From: an uncultured Myxococcales bacterium
GTDB taxonomy: Bacteria > Myxococcota_A > Bradymonadia > UBA7976 > UBA1532
Assembly (NCBI GenBank): GCA_903847385.1
Contig: CAINDO010000045.1
Coordinates: 1 to 57,500, forward strand
Direction of reading: 5' to 3'
DNA: 57,500 nucleotides
Both the position numbers and the translations under genes were made by a program. Under the pieces are notes generated by a model that saw only the letters and a list, made by a program, of their open reading frames with translations, was not told where the DNA came from and ran no database searches. This document shows, one piece after another, positions 15,912-24,042 of the stretch; the first letter of the stretch is position 1; each line of letters opens with the position of its first letter.

Positions 15912-18338
15912 ATGCCGCTCGCGACGCTCGCCCACCTGCTGAAGCCGGAGTTCGGCGCCGACGCCGCGGCCGTCGTGGAGCGGGCGCGCATCGCCTCCGG
16001 CAGCCACGACCCCGGCGCATGGCTCGCGCAGCTCGAGATGCAGGGCCTGCTCTCGCGGCCGCGCCGGCGGGCCGTCTTGCAGGCGTTCCTGTCCGGCGCC
16101 GCCGAGACCGGGGTCGGCGAGTTCGCCCCCCTGCCGCCGCTGTCCACGCCCACGCAGGCCAGCATCGAGGCGGGCCGGTCCACGCTCGTCGCGCCGACGC
16201 GCCCCGCGGCAGACACGACTTTCCGGTTCGGCGATCTGCTCGGCAAGGGCGGCATGGGGCGCGTTTACCGGGCGACGGACCCCGTGCTGGGGCGCGAGGT
16301 GGCCTTCAAGCAGCTCACGGAGAGCCGGGAAGCCGAAGTCCGGGCACGTTTCATCCGCGAGGCCCGCATCACGGCGCAGCTCGACCACCCCCACATCGTG
16401 CCCATCCACGTGCTCGAGGCTTCGGTGGACGGAACGAATCTGGGCTATGCGATGAAACTCGTCGAGGGCGAGACCCTCGCGCAGCTCATCAAGTCCTCGG
16501 CCGCCCGGCAGTCCGCGGGGGCCGCGCCCGACGCCGCCCATTCGCCGACGACGCTGCTCGAACACTTCCTGAAAGTCTGTGACGCCATCGCCTTCGCCCA
16601 CAGCCGCGGTGTGTTGCACCGCGATCTCAAGCCGGCGAACGTGATGGTCGGGCGCTACAACGAGGTCTATGTCATGGACTGGGGCGTGGCGCGGCGATTC
16701 GGCGCCGCCGCCGACCCGGCCGACGACGCCGGCTGGCCCGAGACCGAGCCCGAGGAGCCCGCGTTGACGCGCGTGGGACAGATCGTCGGCACGCCGCGAT
16801 ACATGTCTCCGGAGCAGGCCAAGGGCCAGAACGATCACCTGGATGGCCGCAGCGATCTGTATTCGCTGGGTGTCATCCTGTTCGAGCTCGTGTCGCTGCG
16901 CAAGGCCGTGCCCGGCGAGACGGGGCGCGCCGCGCTGGCCTCGGCGGCCGAGGGGCGCATGGTCGCGCTCGAACACATCGTGCCGGGCAAGGCCATCGCG
17001 CCGGAGCTGGCGGCCATCATCCGCCGGGCGACGGCGCGCGCCCCCGAGGATCGCTACCCGGACGTGCCGGCCCTGGCCGACGAAGTGCGTCGGTACCTGC
17101 GCGGCGAGGCCGTGCTGGCCTGGCCCGACCCGCCGCTGCAGCGCATCGCGCGGTGGATGGCGCGCCATCGGCAGGCCGCCGTGCTGGTCGTCTTCGGGGC
17201 CATCGCGCTGACGAGTGTCGTCGGCGGGGTGGCCGTGTATCGCGAGGCCCGGGCCGAGCAGACTCGCGCCGAGGCCGAGCGGGAGAGCGCGCGGGCCACG
17301 CTTGCGGCCCAGGCGCGCGGGGCGAAGCGGACCGTCTATCTGGGGCGCGTGGCCGAGCAGGCGCACCGCATCGACGGCGAGTTCGTCAAACTCGAGCGGG
17401 CCCTGGAGGGCCTCCGGACGGCCGCCGTGTGGGCGCTGACGGGGCCCGAGCCCGTGGGCGAACCGGCGCCGCTGTACTTCTCCGAAGACTTCGCCGTCGA
17501 GGCGCGGCGGCCCCCGGACTTCGGCCGCACGGCCTACCGCTGGCCCGTCTCCGTCGATCACCCGGTCATCGGCCTCGCGCCCTCGGCGCGGGCACAACGC
17601 GAGGCGCTCCTGCCCACGCTGCGCCGGCTCGAGCCCCTGCGGCATCACATGCAGCGGATGTTCGTCGAGGCGGCCACGGGCGGACTGACCCCGGCGGAGC
17701 CCGAGAAGACGCGCCGTGTCATCGCCGAGCGGCGTGGCCCCATCGACTACGCCTACGTGTGTCTCCCCGAGGGCGTGCACTTCATGCTGCCCGGCATGGA
17801 CGCCCTGCCGCCGGACTACGACGTCCGCACCGCCGGCTTCTATCAGATCTCCGACCACCAGCACGGCAAGCGCTGGGGCGCGCCTTACATCGACTCCACG
17901 ACGGACGCCGAGGGCGACGACCTGGTGCTGCCCTGCACAGAGGGTCTGTGGGCGCCGGACGGCCGCTTCCTGGGCGTCGCCGGCGTCGAGATCACCGTGA
18001 CCAAGATGGTCAGCACCGCGCTGGCCCTGCCCGACCTGCAGACCCTGCGACAGAGCCTGTTGCGGGGCGACGGCAAGAAGGTCATCGACACCTTCGACGC
18101 CGGCCGGCGTTTCCCCAACGCCAGCGGCAAGGACGAGGCCATGGTCCTCGCCGACTTCGACCTGCCCGCCGTCGTCGACGCCGTGAAGAAGGGCGGCAGC
18201 GGCGTGCTCGAGGTCGAGCGCACCATCGAAGGCCGCGCGCGAAACGTGCTCGTGGCGTACGTGCCGCTCACCGTGCTCGGCTGGTACTACGTCGTCGAGT
18301 CCGACCCCGAGGTCGCGCTCGGCGGGGCGGGGGAGTGA
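15912..18338 (+). CDS. Transmembrane Ser/Thr protein kinase with extracytoplasmic Cache-like sensor
   Basis: An 808-residue Hanks-type kinase. Residues 1-100 are a helical N-terminal region with a Pro/Thr-rich linker. The kinase domain (about 104-395) has the glycine loop GKGGMG (111-116), Lys133, catalytic HRDLKPAN (236-243), DWG instead of DFG at 256-258, and the activation segment GTPRYMSPEQA. A single membrane helix lies at about 422-443, and the remaining 360 residues form a periplasmic PDC/Cache-like sensor (IDYAYVCLPEG, FYQISDHQHGKRWGAPYID). It probably phosphorylates cytoplasmic targets in response to a small ligand. No neighbour suggests the ligand. It converges on the redoxin gene, with 6 bases between stops. 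Confidence 0.9.
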   Translation: MPLATLAHLLKPEFGADAAAVVERARIASGSHDPGAWLAQLEMQGLLSRPRRRAVLQAFLSGAAETGVGEFAPLPPLSTPTQASIEAGRSTLVAPTRPAADTTFRFGDLLGKGGMGRVYRATDPVLGREVAFKQLTESREAEVRARFIREARITAQLDHPHIVPIHVLEASVDGTNLGYAMKLVEGETLAQLIKSSAARQSAGAAPDAAHSPTTLLEHFLKVCDAIAFAHSRGVLHRDLKPANVMVGRYNEVYVMDWGVARRFGAAADPADDAGWPETEPEEPALTRVGQIVGTPRYMSPEQAKGQNDHLDGRSDLYSLGVILFELVSLRKAVPGETGRAALASAAEGRMVALEHIVPGKAIAPELAAIIRRATARAPEDRYPDVPALADEVRRYLRGEAVLAWPDPPLQRIARWMARHRQAAVLVVFGAIALTSVVGGVAVYREARAEQTRAEAERESARATLAAQARGAKRTVYLGRVAEQAHRIDGEFVKLERALEGLRTAAVWALTGPEPVGEPAPLYFSEDFAVEARRPPDFGRTAYRWPVSVDHPVIGLAPSARAQREALLPTLRRLEPLRHHMQRMFVEAATGGLTPAEPEKTRRVIAERRGPIDYAYVCLPEGVHFMLPGMDALPPDYDVRTAGFYQISDHQHGKRWGAPYIDSTTDAEGDDLVLPCTEGLWAPDGRFLGVAGVEITVTKMVSTALALPDLQTLRQSLLRGDGKKVIDTFDAGRRFPNASGKDEAMVLADFDLPAVVDAVKKGGSGVLEVERTIEGRARNVLVAYVPLTVLGWYYVVESDPEVALGGAGE

Positions 18339-18344
18339 CGGGGG

Positions 18345-18917
18345 TCAGGCGTTCGGCTCGTTGCCCGGCTTCCACTTGATCCCGCACCCCAGGCTCGGCC
18401 GCTGGGGCCGCTCGAACGGCAACCCCGCCAGCAGCGCGTCACACGCGGCGCGCAGGTCCTGGCCGGTGACGGTCACGGGCTGGCCGGGGCGGGCGCCGTC
18501 GAACTGGCCGCGGTAGCAGAGCTTGCGGTCGGCGTCGTACAGGAAGAAGTCCGGCGTGCAGGCGGCGTCGTAGGCGCGGGCGACGGCCTGGCTCTCGTCG
18601 ACGAGGTAGGGGAACACGTAGCCGGCCTCGCTGGCCTCGTGCCACATGCGGTCCGGGCTGTCGGCGGGGTACTGCGTCCAGTCGTTGCTGTTGATGGCCA
18701 CGATGGCCAGGCCGCGTTCCTGGTACTCCCGGGCGAAGCGCGCGAGCTCGTCCCGGATGTGCACGACGAAGGGGCAGTGGTTGCAGATGAACATCACGAG
18801 CAGGCCGGGGGCGGCGGCGAAGTCATCGCGGCGCCAGACGCGGCCGTCGGGATCGGGGAGGGCGAAGTCCGGGGCGGGGCGGCCCAGCTCGGGCATGGTC
18901 GATGGGGTGCGTGCCAT
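18345..18917 (-). CDS. Thioredoxin-fold redoxin (AhpC/TSA-like, CNHCPFV type)
   Basis: A 190-residue cytoplasmic thioredoxin-fold protein of the small redoxin group that has CNHCPFV in place of CxxC-P (Cys-Asn-His-Cys). Other landmarks are PAPDFALPDPDGR, VAINSNDW, VFPYLVDESQAVA, the cis-Pro segment CTPDFFLYD and the end LGCGIKWKPGNEP, all typical of this subgroup. It is likely a thiol peroxidase or oxidoreductase, with the target unknown. The ATG at 18917 is chosen; the slightly longer frame begins with TTG, and an ATG at 18896 is also possible. Confidence 0.9.
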   Translation of the reverse strand: MARTPSTMPELGRPAPDFALPDPDGRVWRRDDFAAAPGLLVMFICNHCPFVVHIRDELARFAREYQERGLAIVAINSNDWTQYPADSPDRMWHEASEAGYVFPYLVDESQAVARAYDAACTPDFFLYDADRKLCYRGQFDGARPGQPVTVTGQDLRAACDALLAGLPFERPQRPSLGCGIKWKPGNEPNA

Positions 18918-18968
18918 GCCCGACAAGATGCGCCCGGGCCCGCCCCCGTCGCAATCCCACGCAACGGC

Positions 18969-20123
18969 TCACTCGCCGTCGGCGGGGCTCGGCTCCTCGG
19001 GCAGCGCGTCGCCGGCGGGCACGTCGAAGTCCTCGGCGCTCGGGGCGTCTTCGATGTCGTCCAGACCCGCGGCGGCGGCGGGGCACATCGCGGGCTCCCA
19101 GTTCACGCGAGCGTGCTTGCCGTTGCCGTGACCGCGGCCGGCCTCGGCCTGGTCGTCCGCGGCCTCGTGGGTGACCACGCCGTCGGCCCGCCAGCACTGC
19201 ACGATGCGCTCGCAGGTGTCCTCACCCACGGTGCCCCCGCACACCGCGGCGGCGGCCCGGGCGCCCCGGCCGCGGTTCCAGGCCAGCGCGGCGCGCACGG
19301 TCTCGATCTCGCCGTCCGTGCCCTGCACGAGGCTGTCGTCCTCGGCGCGGGTGAGGATGTCGCCGTGCGCGAGCAGCGACACCCGGCCGCCGACCTCGAG
19401 GATGTGCTTGAAGCGGTAGAGCCCGGTCACGGGCGTGTCGTCTCCGACCTCGGCGAAGTCGCGCAGCGCCACGTTGAGCTGGCGCACGCGTCCGGCGGCC
19501 CGGAAGCCGATGCCCACCTGTCCGGCCGGGCCGTCCTCGCCGGTGAGCGCCGAGAGCGCGTCGAAGTCGAAGCGGACCTTGCCGCTGCCGCGCTTCTTGT
19601 CGTCGAAGCGGGCGAGCACCTTGCCCTCGCCGGCCATCACGGCCACCAGCGCGTCGTCGCCGGCGTCCACGGCCCGGCCCTTCAGGGCGAAGGCGAAGTG
19701 GCGGTTCTTCTTGTCCTTCTGGCACGAGGTGAGCTGCCAGTGGATGGTCTCGGCCTCGTTGTCGGTGACCCAGCGCTTGCACTCGAAGCCGCCCTCGGTG
19801 AACGTCGTGGGCTCAACACCCTCGATGAGCGCGGCCACGCGCGCCTGCGTCGACTCGCGGAGCGCGTTGACCTTCGTGAACACCTCGCGCGTCAGCCGGC
19901 GCAGCTCCGAGGGCTGCCCGGTGAGGGCGGCGCCGTTCACGTCGTCGGCGGCGTCCTCGCCGTCGTCCAGGGTCAGCGCGAGCGACTCACCGTCCGGGAT
20001 GGCCTCGGCGAACTCGTCGGACGACGTCGAGGTCGAGGTGTCGTCGTCGGTGCCGCAGGCGCTCAGGCTCAGCGTGGTCAGGAGGCCGCAGGCGAGGAGC
20101 TTCAGGGTGGTCTTGGGCGACAT
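18969..20123 (-). CDS. Hypothetical lipoprotein, Asp/Glu-rich tail
   Basis: A 384-residue predicted lipoprotein. The signal peptide ends at LSAC (Cys23) and is followed by an acidic, Thr/Ser-rich linker. The central domain (about 70-290) is mixed alpha/beta, and the C-terminus is very acidic with scattered Cys. I do not recognise a family. GGAAGAGAGAG before the ATG is a plausible ribosome site. It is divergent from the propeller-like lipoprotein across a gap with three palindromes, so the two may be co-regulated. Confidence 0.8.
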   Translation of the reverse strand: MSPKTTLKLLACGLLTTLSLSACGTDDDTSTSTSSDEFAEAIPDGESLALTLDDGEDAADDVNGAALTGQPSELRRLTREVFTKVNALRESTQARVAALIEGVEPTTFTEGGFECKRWVTDNEAETIHWQLTSCQKDKKNRHFAFALKGRAVDAGDDALVAVMAGEGKVLARFDDKKRGSGKVRFDFDALSALTGEDGPAGQVGIGFRAAGRVRQLNVALRDFAEVGDDTPVTGLYRFKHILEVGGRVSLLAHGDILTRAEDDSLVQGTDGEIETVRAALAWNRGRGARAAAAVCGGTVGEDTCERIVQCWRADGVVTHEAADDQAEAGRGHGNGKHARVNWEPAMCPAAAAGLDDIEDAPSAEDFDVPAGDALPEEPSPADGE

Positions 20124-20177
20124 GGTCTCTCTCTTCCGGGTGTGGGGTCTGGGTTTCAGGGCGTCTCACTGAGCACA

Positions 20178-20246
20178 AACCCGCAGTCGCCGCGCGGGTT
20201 GCGCGACGAACCGAAAACATTTCGGAGTCGCGTTCGTGTCGAACGC
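20178..20246. promoter_or_regulatory. Cluster of three inverted repeats between divergent lipoprotein genes
   Basis: AACCCGC-N9-GCGGGTT (20178-20200), CCGAAA-N3-TTTCGG (20211-20225) and GCGTTCG-N3-CGAACGC (20230-20246) lie in succession. The last two have centres about 20 bases apart, two helical turns. The arrangement suggests operators or a structured leader; no binding protein can be named. Confidence 0.5.
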
Positions 20247-20283
20247 AATCCGGCTTGCCCCGGTCGACCGCATTTGCGAAATC

Positions 20284-21594
20284 ATGCGCGCCATGAGCTC
20301 CCCGATTGTCCCCATCGCCCTGGCGGTGTCCCTGTTCGCGAGCGCGTGCGGCGCGGGCGGCGACGCCGTCGGCGCAGCGCAGCCTCGTCCGGACGCCGCG
20401 CCCGAATCCGACGCCGCCCCCGAGCCGACGCCGGACGCCGCGGTGCCCGCCACCTACACGCCCGTCCTCGACGACGACGCCCGCGCCATCGTGCCCGGCG
20501 AGGGCCTGCCCGCCGAGGTCGTGCTGCAAGCGGCCAACAACAACCTGGACATCGTCGAGCACGGCGGGCGGCAGTATCTGGCGTTCCGCACGGCGCCCAA
20601 CCACTTCGCCTCGGCCCTGGCCCGGCTGTACGTGGTCAGCACCACGGACGAGCTGACCTGGCGATACGAGGGCGAGTTTCACGAGGACACGGACCTGCGC
20701 GAGCCCCGCCTGCTCTCGCTGGACGGCAAGCTGTTCCTGTACTACGCGGTGCTGGGCAAGGACCGCCTGGCCTTCGAGCCGCAGGGCATGCGCGTGACCG
20801 AGTACCGCGGCCCTGGGGACTGGACGCCGCCGGAGTGGTTCTTCGGCGAGGGCTTCATCCCCTGGCGCGCCAAGGTGATCGACGGCGTGGCCTACCTGAT
20901 GGCCTACGTGGGCGGCGAGAACCTCTACGAGGTCAACGGGCGCCCCATCGAGGTCTACTGGCTGAAGACGACGGACGGTCGGACCTTCGAGCCCGTGGTG
21001 CCGGAGCAGCCCATCGTGCTGCGGGGCGGCACGTCCGAGACCGACTTCACGATCCTCGACGACGGCACGGTCATCGCCGTGGCCCGCAACGAGGCCGGGG
21101 ACGCCGAGTTCGGCTTCGGCTCGAAGATCTGTCGCGGCGAGGCAGGCGCGCCGGCGACGTGGCGGTGCGCGGGCGACGTGCGCCGCTTCGACTCGCCCCT
21201 CGTTTTCCGACACCGCGGCGAGGTCTGGCTCTTCGGGCGCCGCAACGTCACCGAGACCGGGGCGTACGACCTCGGGCTCCACGACAAGCCGCTCCAGGAG
21301 CAGTCGTCGCTCTACGCCGCGGACTACTGGAACAAACCCAAGCGGTGCGCGCTGTGGCGCATCGACCCCGAGGCCCTGACGGCGACCTTCGCCCTCGACC
21401 TGCCCTCGCGCGGGGATACGTGTTTCGCCAGCGTTTTGCCGCGCGGTGAGGACGCGTTCGTGGTCTACAACTACAGCTCGCCCGTCGATGGCCCGGACAT
21501 CGGCTGGCTCCGCGGCCAGACCGGCCCCACGCTGATCTACCGCCACACGCTGCGCTTCGAAGAGACGCCGACCCTGAGCCCACCGAACCCATGA
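20284..21594 (+). CDS. Lipoprotein, probable five-bladed beta-propeller (glycosidase/sialidase-like fold)
   Basis: A 436-residue protein. A signal peptide with FASAC as lipobox (one position off consensus) is followed by an Asp/Ala/Pro linker, then a beta-propeller-like domain. This domain has repeated aromatic strands: DLREPRLLSLDGKLFLYYA, VYWLKTTDGRTFEPV, GTSETDFTILDDGTVIAV and SPLVFRHRGEVWLFGRR. The pattern resembles GH32/43/sialidase-like propellers, but no catalytic set is identified. The ATG at 20284 is used; 20293 is equally possible. The stop overlaps the ppx ATG (ATGA), so translation of ppx is coupled to it. Confidence 0.75.
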   Translation: MRAMSSPIVPIALAVSLFASACGAGGDAVGAAQPRPDAAPESDAAPEPTPDAAVPATYTPVLDDDARAIVPGEGLPAEVVLQAANNNLDIVEHGGRQYLAFRTAPNHFASALARLYVVSTTDELTWRYEGEFHEDTDLREPRLLSLDGKLFLYYAVLGKDRLAFEPQGMRVTEYRGPGDWTPPEWFFGEGFIPWRAKVIDGVAYLMAYVGGENLYEVNGRPIEVYWLKTTDGRTFEPVVPEQPIVLRGGTSETDFTILDDGTVIAVARNEAGDAEFGFGSKICRGEAGAPATWRCAGDVRRFDSPLVFRHRGEVWLFGRRNVTETGAYDLGLHDKPLQEQSSLYAADYWNKPKRCALWRIDPEALTATFALDLPSRGDTCFASVLPRGEDAFVVYNYSSPVDGPDIGWLRGQTGPTLIYRHTLRFEETPTLSPPNP

Positions 21595-23102
21595 CACCCG
21601 CCGCGCACCCGACGATCGTCGCCGCCGTGGACCTCGGGTCCAACAGTTTTCACCTGGTCGTCGCCCGCGTCGAGCACGCGCAGGTCCGCGTCGTCGACCG
21701 CATCCGCGAGCCCGTGGCGCTCGCCTCGGGGCTCGACGTCCAAGGCCGCCTGAGCAAGGAGATCCGCGACCGCGCCATCGGTTGCCTGGAGCGGTTCGGG
21801 CAGCGCCTTCGCGAGATGCACCCCGGCAGCGTGCGCGCCGTGGGGACCAGCGCGCTGCGGCAGGCGGCCAACGCCCGGAGTTTCCTGTCGCAGGCCGAGG
21901 ACGCGCTGGGTCATCCCATCGAGATCGTCTCGGGTCAGGAGGAGGCGCGCCTCATCTATGCCGGCGTGGCGCAGTCCCTGGCGCCGGATGCACCCTCGCC
22001 GAGCGCGCGCCGCCTCGTGGTCGACATCGGTGGTGGCAGCACCGAGATCATCCTGGGCGAGGGCATGGTGCCCAAGCGCATGGACAGCTTGAAGATGGGC
22101 TGCGTGAGCTTCAGCCGCCGCTTCTTCCCCGAGGGTCGCCTCACCGAGGAGGGCTTCCTCAACGCGGGGGTGGCGGCCCGGCAGGAGCTGCAGACCATCG
22201 TCGAGATCTACCGGGCGCGGGGCTGGGCGCAGGCCGTCGGCGCCTCGGGCACGATCCTCAGCGCCGACCAGATGCTCCGCGAGATGGGGCAACAGGACGA
22301 GGCCCTGACGGTGCGGGGGCTGCGCCGCCTCATCAAGCTGATCGCGCAGGCGGAGCATGTGTCCAAGCTGGCGCTGCCGGGCCTCAAGCCGGATCGTGCG
22401 CCGCAGATCGCCGGCGGTCTGGCGATCCTCGAGGCGGTGCTCGACAGCCTGGGCATCGAGCGCATGGAGGTCTCCAACGGCGCGCTGCGCGAGGGCGTGC
22501 TGTACGACCTCCTCGGCCGCATCCGGCACGAGGACGTCCGCGAGCCGACGGTGGCGGCCATGATGCGCCGCTACCACGTGGACCTGGCCCACGCCGCGCG
22601 CGTGGAGGCCACGGCCATGGCCATGCACGAGCAGATCACGGCGGCCTGGCAGGTCGAGGGCGAGGCGCCCCGGCAGTTCCTGACCTGGGCGGCACAACTG
22701 CACGAGATCGGCCTGAGCGTGAGCTGGTCGGGGTACCACAAACACAGCGCCTACCTGGTCGACAACTCGGACATGCCCGGCTTCTCGAAGGACGATCAGC
22801 ACCTGCTGGCGGCCATCCTGCTCGGCCACCGGCGCAAGATCGCGCGGGACGACTTCCGTCGCCTCGGCGGTGAGCGGGGCGGTCTGGCGCTGCGGCTGTG
22901 TGTGTTGCTGCGCCTCGCGACGCGCCTGAACCGCAGCCGCTCGAGCGCGCCGCTGCCCGAGCTGCTGGTCACCGCGAGCAAGACGCGCATCGGCCTGCAG
23001 TTCCCGCCCAAGTGGCTCGATCAGCACCCGCTGACGCGCGCGGACCTCGCCGAGGAGGCCGAGGCGTTGAGCACGATCGGCGTGGTGCTGAAGTTCGGCT
23101 GA
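21591..23102 (+). CDS. ppx: Exopolyphosphatase / pppGpp phosphohydrolase (Ppx/GppA)
   Basis: A 503-residue cytoplasmic enzyme of the ASKHA fold that releases phosphate from the ends of polyphosphate and/or converts pppGpp to ppGpp. Visible motifs are phosphate-1 VDLGSNSFHLVV, RAVGTSALRQA, SGQEEARLIYAG and phosphate-2 VVDIGGGSTEI. The C-terminal HD-like domain has HEIGLSVSWSGYHKHSAYL. Length fits the family (about 500). It sits in a polyphosphate neighbourhood with ppk and sixA on the opposite strand. Its ATG overlaps the upstream lipoprotein stop by 4 bases, and the next lipoprotein starts 9 bases after its stop. Confidence 0.95.
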   Translation: MTPAAHPTIVAAVDLGSNSFHLVVARVEHAQVRVVDRIREPVALASGLDVQGRLSKEIRDRAIGCLERFGQRLREMHPGSVRAVGTSALRQAANARSFLSQAEDALGHPIEIVSGQEEARLIYAGVAQSLAPDAPSPSARRLVVDIGGGSTEIILGEGMVPKRMDSLKMGCVSFSRRFFPEGRLTEEGFLNAGVAARQELQTIVEIYRARGWAQAVGASGTILSADQMLREMGQQDEALTVRGLRRLIKLIAQAEHVSKLALPGLKPDRAPQIAGGLAILEAVLDSLGIERMEVSNGALREGVLYDLLGRIRHEDVREPTVAAMMRRYHVDLAHAARVEATAMAMHEQITAAWQVEGEAPRQFLTWAAQLHEIGLSVSWSGYHKHSAYLVDNSDMPGFSKDDQHLLAAILLGHRRKIARDDFRRLGGERGGLALRLCVLLRLATRLNRSRSSAPLPELLVTASKTRIGLQFPPKWLDQHPLTRADLAEEAEALSTIGVVLKFG

Positions 23103-23111
23103 CGCGCTAGG

Positions 23112-24011
23112 ATGGCGACCATGCTTCGAAGCGCCGCCGCGTGGAGTCGGGTCGCCTGGGTGGTCATCGCCGCGCTCGGCTGTCAGGCGGAGACGCAGGC
23201 CGACTGCGCCGACGATCTCGAGTGTCCGTTGGGCGGCGGCATCTGCGTCGAGGGGCGCTGCACGGCGATGGCCTGTACGCGGCGCGGCGACTGCCCGTCC
23301 GGCGCGTGCGGCCTGGACGGTCAGTGTCGGCCCGACGAGTGCGATCCCTCGCGCCCGTGCGAGGGCGGCTTCGCCTGTATCGAGGGCCTGTGCCGCTCAC
23401 CGCGCTCGCAGGGGCTCGAGGTGGGCGTCGAGGTCTGGGACTCCGTGGTGCCCCCGAGCCCGCTGCCGCCGGACGCGTTCCGCGCGGACGCCGCGCCCCC
23501 GGACGCCGCCCGCCCCGACGCGCGCCCGCCGCGGCCCGTGGACGCCGAGCTCGCCGACGCCGCGCTCGCCGACGCCACGCCGGACGCCTCGACGGACGCC
23601 TCGACGGACGCCGTGACCCACCCGCTGCTCTCGGCGCTGTTCTCGCTGACCTTCAGCTTCGAGCGCGGCGACTGCGACGTGCGAGATCCGGCCACCCCCA
23701 AGGACCTGCAGGTGGACGAGGCGGCCGACGGCACCCTGACGGCGCGGCTCTCCGCCCCCGGCGGCGGCACCGGGCTGGACATGTCCGGCCGTCGCGACGC
23801 GGACGCGCTCACCCTGACGACCTTGGCCCCGCTCCAGGTGCTGCCGCTGTGCGGGACGATGGTCGAGGTCCGCCTCGACGGGGTGCTGAACCCCGACGGC
23901 AGCATCAACGGCCTCGCCGATTGGCACACGTTCACGACACAGGCCGACTGCCCCGTGGCCATCGACTGCCACCGCTACGACCGGTTTCTGGGTGTGGCCG
24001 CGGCGCCCTGA
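23112..24011 (+). CDS. Hypothetical lipoprotein with Cys-rich N-terminus and Asp/Ala/Pro linker
   Basis: A 299-residue protein. The signal peptide ends at ALGC, then about 65 residues hold many Cys in the pattern C-x(5)-C-P-x-G-x(4)-C-x-x-G-x-C, repeated about three times. A long Asp-Ala-Pro linker follows, then a domain of about 130 residues of beta character with four Cys. No family is recognised beyond resemblance to disulfide-rich modules of myxobacterial surface lipoproteins. The ATG at 23112 or 23121 is possible. It is probably co-transcribed with ppx and converges on the CYTH-like lipoprotein. Confidence 0.8.
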   Translation: MATMLRSAAAWSRVAWVVIAALGCQAETQADCADDLECPLGGGICVEGRCTAMACTRRGDCPSGACGLDGQCRPDECDPSRPCEGGFACIEGLCRSPRSQGLEVGVEVWDSVVPPSPLPPDAFRADAAPPDAARPDARPPRPVDAELADAALADATPDASTDASTDAVTHPLLSALFSLTFSFERGDCDVRDPATPKDLQVDEAADGTLTARLSAPGGGTGLDMSGRRDADALTLTTLAPLQVLPLCGTMVEVRLDGVLNPDGSINGLADWHTFTTQADCPVAIDCHRYDRFLGVAAAP

Positions 24012-24042
24012 GCGACCGGGCCCGGCCGTGGCGCGCGCTCAG
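24008..24042. terminator. Hairpin pairing the stop codons of two convergent lipoprotein genes
   Basis: CTGAGCG (24008-24014) pairs with CGCTCAG (24036-24042), 7 bp, around 21 bases that include a GC-rich internal palindrome. Both stop codons lie in the stem. No T-tract is present; bidirectional termination is inferred. Confidence 0.45.

Noticed and set aside
14730-17864. Minus-strand open frame under pirin and the kinase
   Set aside because: Composition is not protein-like, and it covers a promoter and two well-supported genes.
20230-20246. LexA-type SOS box
   Set aside because: The palindrome reads GTTCG-N3-CGAAC, the reverse orientation of the GAAC-N4-GTTC form, with the wrong spacing.
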